From Corallococcus sp. EGB (GTDB lineage Bacteria; Myxococcota; Myxococcia; Myxococcales; Myxococcaceae), in contig NZ_CP079946.1 in NCBI RefSeq assembly GCF_019968905.1, positions 4,526,001 to 4,590,000 of the forward strand: 64,000 nucleotides of DNA, given 5' to 3'. A program made the position numbers and the translations under genes. Numbering within the stretch: the stretch's first letter is position 1; each line of letters begins with the position of its first letter. Positions 63,122 to 64,000 of this stretch are shown here, in pieces. The notes under the pieces are model-generated. The model did not search any database. It was not told where the DNA came from and saw nothing but the letters and a program-made list of their open reading frames with translations.

Positions 63122-63550
63122 ATGAATCCCATGGAAGGGCAGCCCTGGCAGACGACGTGCCGGGTATGTGGCAGGCAGACCTGCCCGAAACCGGAGGCGG
63201 TGGCCTCATGGATGCGGACGATGCTGGACCGCGTGCACGGCGCGCAGATGCGCGGCGCGGGCCGCCGCGGCCTGCGCGAAGCGCTCGCGATGGAGGGGGT
63301 GCTCATCACCACGCACCTGGAGGTGTGGTCGCGGGCGCTCGAGGGCGTGTGCCCGGACTGCATCGCGGAGGTGGCTCCGGAGACGGACGCGAAGCTCCAG
63401 GATCCAGAAGCCATGCACGAAGCGGCGCTGGAGCGCTGGCGCACCTCCGCGCCGGAGCTGGTCAGCGACGCGGTGGAGTCCGCGGTGGATGACGTGCTCC
63501 AGGCGGCGCGCGAAGCCGCCACGCGCAACAAGCCGCCGCCCTCCGAGTGA
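63122..63550 (+). CDS. Small hypothetical protein with two CxxC pairs
   Basis: A protein of 142 residues. TTCRVCGRQTC at ~12-21 and VCPDC at ~76-80 provide two cysteine pairs suited to one zinc ion (zinc-ribbon-like). The rest is helical and charged (AGRRGLREALAMEGVLITTH; SAPELVSDAVESAVDDVLQA). No known family. Possibly a small nucleic-acid-binding or adaptor protein. Divergent from the GNAT gene; the ATG at 63122 has no strong Shine-Dalgarno and a second ATG lies three codons on. Confidence 0.7.
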   Translation: MNPMEGQPWQTTCRVCGRQTCPKPEAVASWMRTMLDRVHGAQMRGAGRRGLREALAMEGVLITTHLEVWSRALEGVCPDCIAEVAPETDAKLQDPEAMHEAALERWRTSAPELVSDAVESAVDDVLQAAREAATRNKPPPSE

Positions 63551-63553
63551 CGT

Positions 63554-63834
63554 TCAGGCCCCGAGTTCCTGATCCAGAGCATCGAGCAACGCCGACGCCA
63601 CCTCGGGCGTGGGCATCCCCGCCTCCGTGACGAGCGTCGCGTAGGGCTGCACCGCGACCTCCGCGCGCAGCAGGGCCCCGCGCAGCGCATCCTGCTCCGT
63701 GGCGGACAGCCGCGCGCGCCCACTGGTCGATGTCCCACGACAGGCCCGCGTGGCGCGGCTTGTCCTCGGCGATGCGGACCTGGGACGCCGGTGTTCACGC
63801 GCGACTCCTGAGGTTCGCGCGCAATTTTCACCAA
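63554..63834 (-). pseudogene. Short gene broken by one or two frameshifts
   Basis: On the minus strand three consecutive frames look coding. First TTG/GTG 63834/63831 VKIAREPQESRVNTGVP; then from ~63790 QVRIAEDKPRHAGLSWDIDQ; then from ~63712 ARLSATEQDALRGALLRAEV, VAVQPYATLVTEAGMPTPEV and a stop at 63554. Third-position G/C is near 100% in the last two segments, and the joined product would be about 90 residues. No single frame covers it. It may be a decayed gene or contain sequence errors; no family recognised. Convergent with the CxxC protein (3-bp gap). Confidence 0.4.
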
Positions 63835-63905
63835 GTCGTTCGTCCGCCCCGGGCCCTATGAGTCTTCGCGTTTCGCGACCCGTCCGCGATGACAGGAGAC
63901 TTCCC

Positions 63906-64000
63906 GTGCAGCGAGTTCCATCCAGAATCCTCCGGTTCGGTGCGCCGATGGCCGTGGGAATGGCGTTGTCCCTGGGGGCGGGCAGCGCCTCCGCTTCGGA
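63906..64000 (+). CDS. Start of a secreted protein (cut by window edge)
   Basis: AGGAG (63894-63898) precedes GTG 63906 at 7 nt. The 31 visible residues form a signal peptide (RILRFGAPMAVGMALSLGAG, then SASAS as cleavage region). An in-frame ATG at 63858 would add 16 residues but has no ribosome site. The mature protein lies outside the window. Confidence 0.65.
   Translation, partial: MQRVPSRILRFGAPMAVGMALSLGAGSASAS

Overview
The window is about 70% G+C with a very strong third-position G/C bias. It is rich in lipoproteins, Ser/Thr kinase and adenylate-cyclase signalling proteins, TPR proteins, cysteine/glycine-rich surface proteins and a sigma-54 promoter. This points to a myxobacterium, most likely the Myxococcus/Corallococcus group (inferred from gene content; no rRNA is present). 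I found about 48 protein-coding genes and no tRNA, rRNA, CRISPR array, insertion sequence or integrase. Most of the window reads as ordinary chromosome.

Layout. 1-3.0 kb: a LysR regulator (cut by the left edge) divergent from a zinc-free MDR oxidoreductase with a three-half-site operator between them, then a methyltransferase and a decayed membrane-protein fragment. 3.0-5.7 kb: YdeI-like protein, methyltransferase lipoprotein, and an orphan gene built like a phage replication initiator that ends in a DnaA domain-I-like module. 5.8-11.3 kb: Cys/Gly-rich lipoprotein, mutS2, TPR protein. 11.4-15.2 kb: membrane adenylate cyclase, then NamZ-type muramidase, metallophosphoesterase-like protein and nadD. 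15.2-23.4 kb: outer-membrane protease/propeller/barrel fusion, a conserved unknown, then clp ATPase and a DUF2520 dehydrogenase in one operon. 23.6-30.3 kb: a tightly overlapping YIP1-TolC-MFP-ABC-permease-permease exporter operon. 30.3-33.2 kb: GNAT, metzincin-TPR protein, STAS-like protein. 33.6-36.5 kb: a two-gene operon of a ThDP enzyme and a ketoacyl-synthase-III-like protein without the active-site cysteine. 36.5-41.9 kb: a reverse-strand series of RNA helicase, Ser/Thr kinase and two secreted proteins. 42.4-48.2 kb: opgG, a small unknown, opgH and an M28 peptidase behind a consensus sigma-54 promoter. 48.2-56.6 kb: cyclase-STAND-TPR regulator, lipoprotein plus PARG pair, and a tandem lipoprotein duplication whose second copy is frameshifted. 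56.6-64 kb: PAS histidine kinase, secreted unknown, YfhO membrane protein, GNAT, two small unknowns (one broken) and the start of a secreted protein.

Themes. Cell-envelope functions dominate: periplasmic glucans, muropeptide turnover, a MacAB-TolC-type exporter, surface lipoproteins and secreted proteases. The most unusual item is the orphan initiator-like gene at 4390-5715. Its own coding sequence contains phased palindromes next to a pyrimidine tract, an arrangement like the lambda origin inside gene O. A direct-repeat motif upstream of it recurs upstream of the clp operon. Several genes have a TAnnnT box 7-8 nt before the start codon and no Shine-Dalgarno, suggesting leaderless transcripts.
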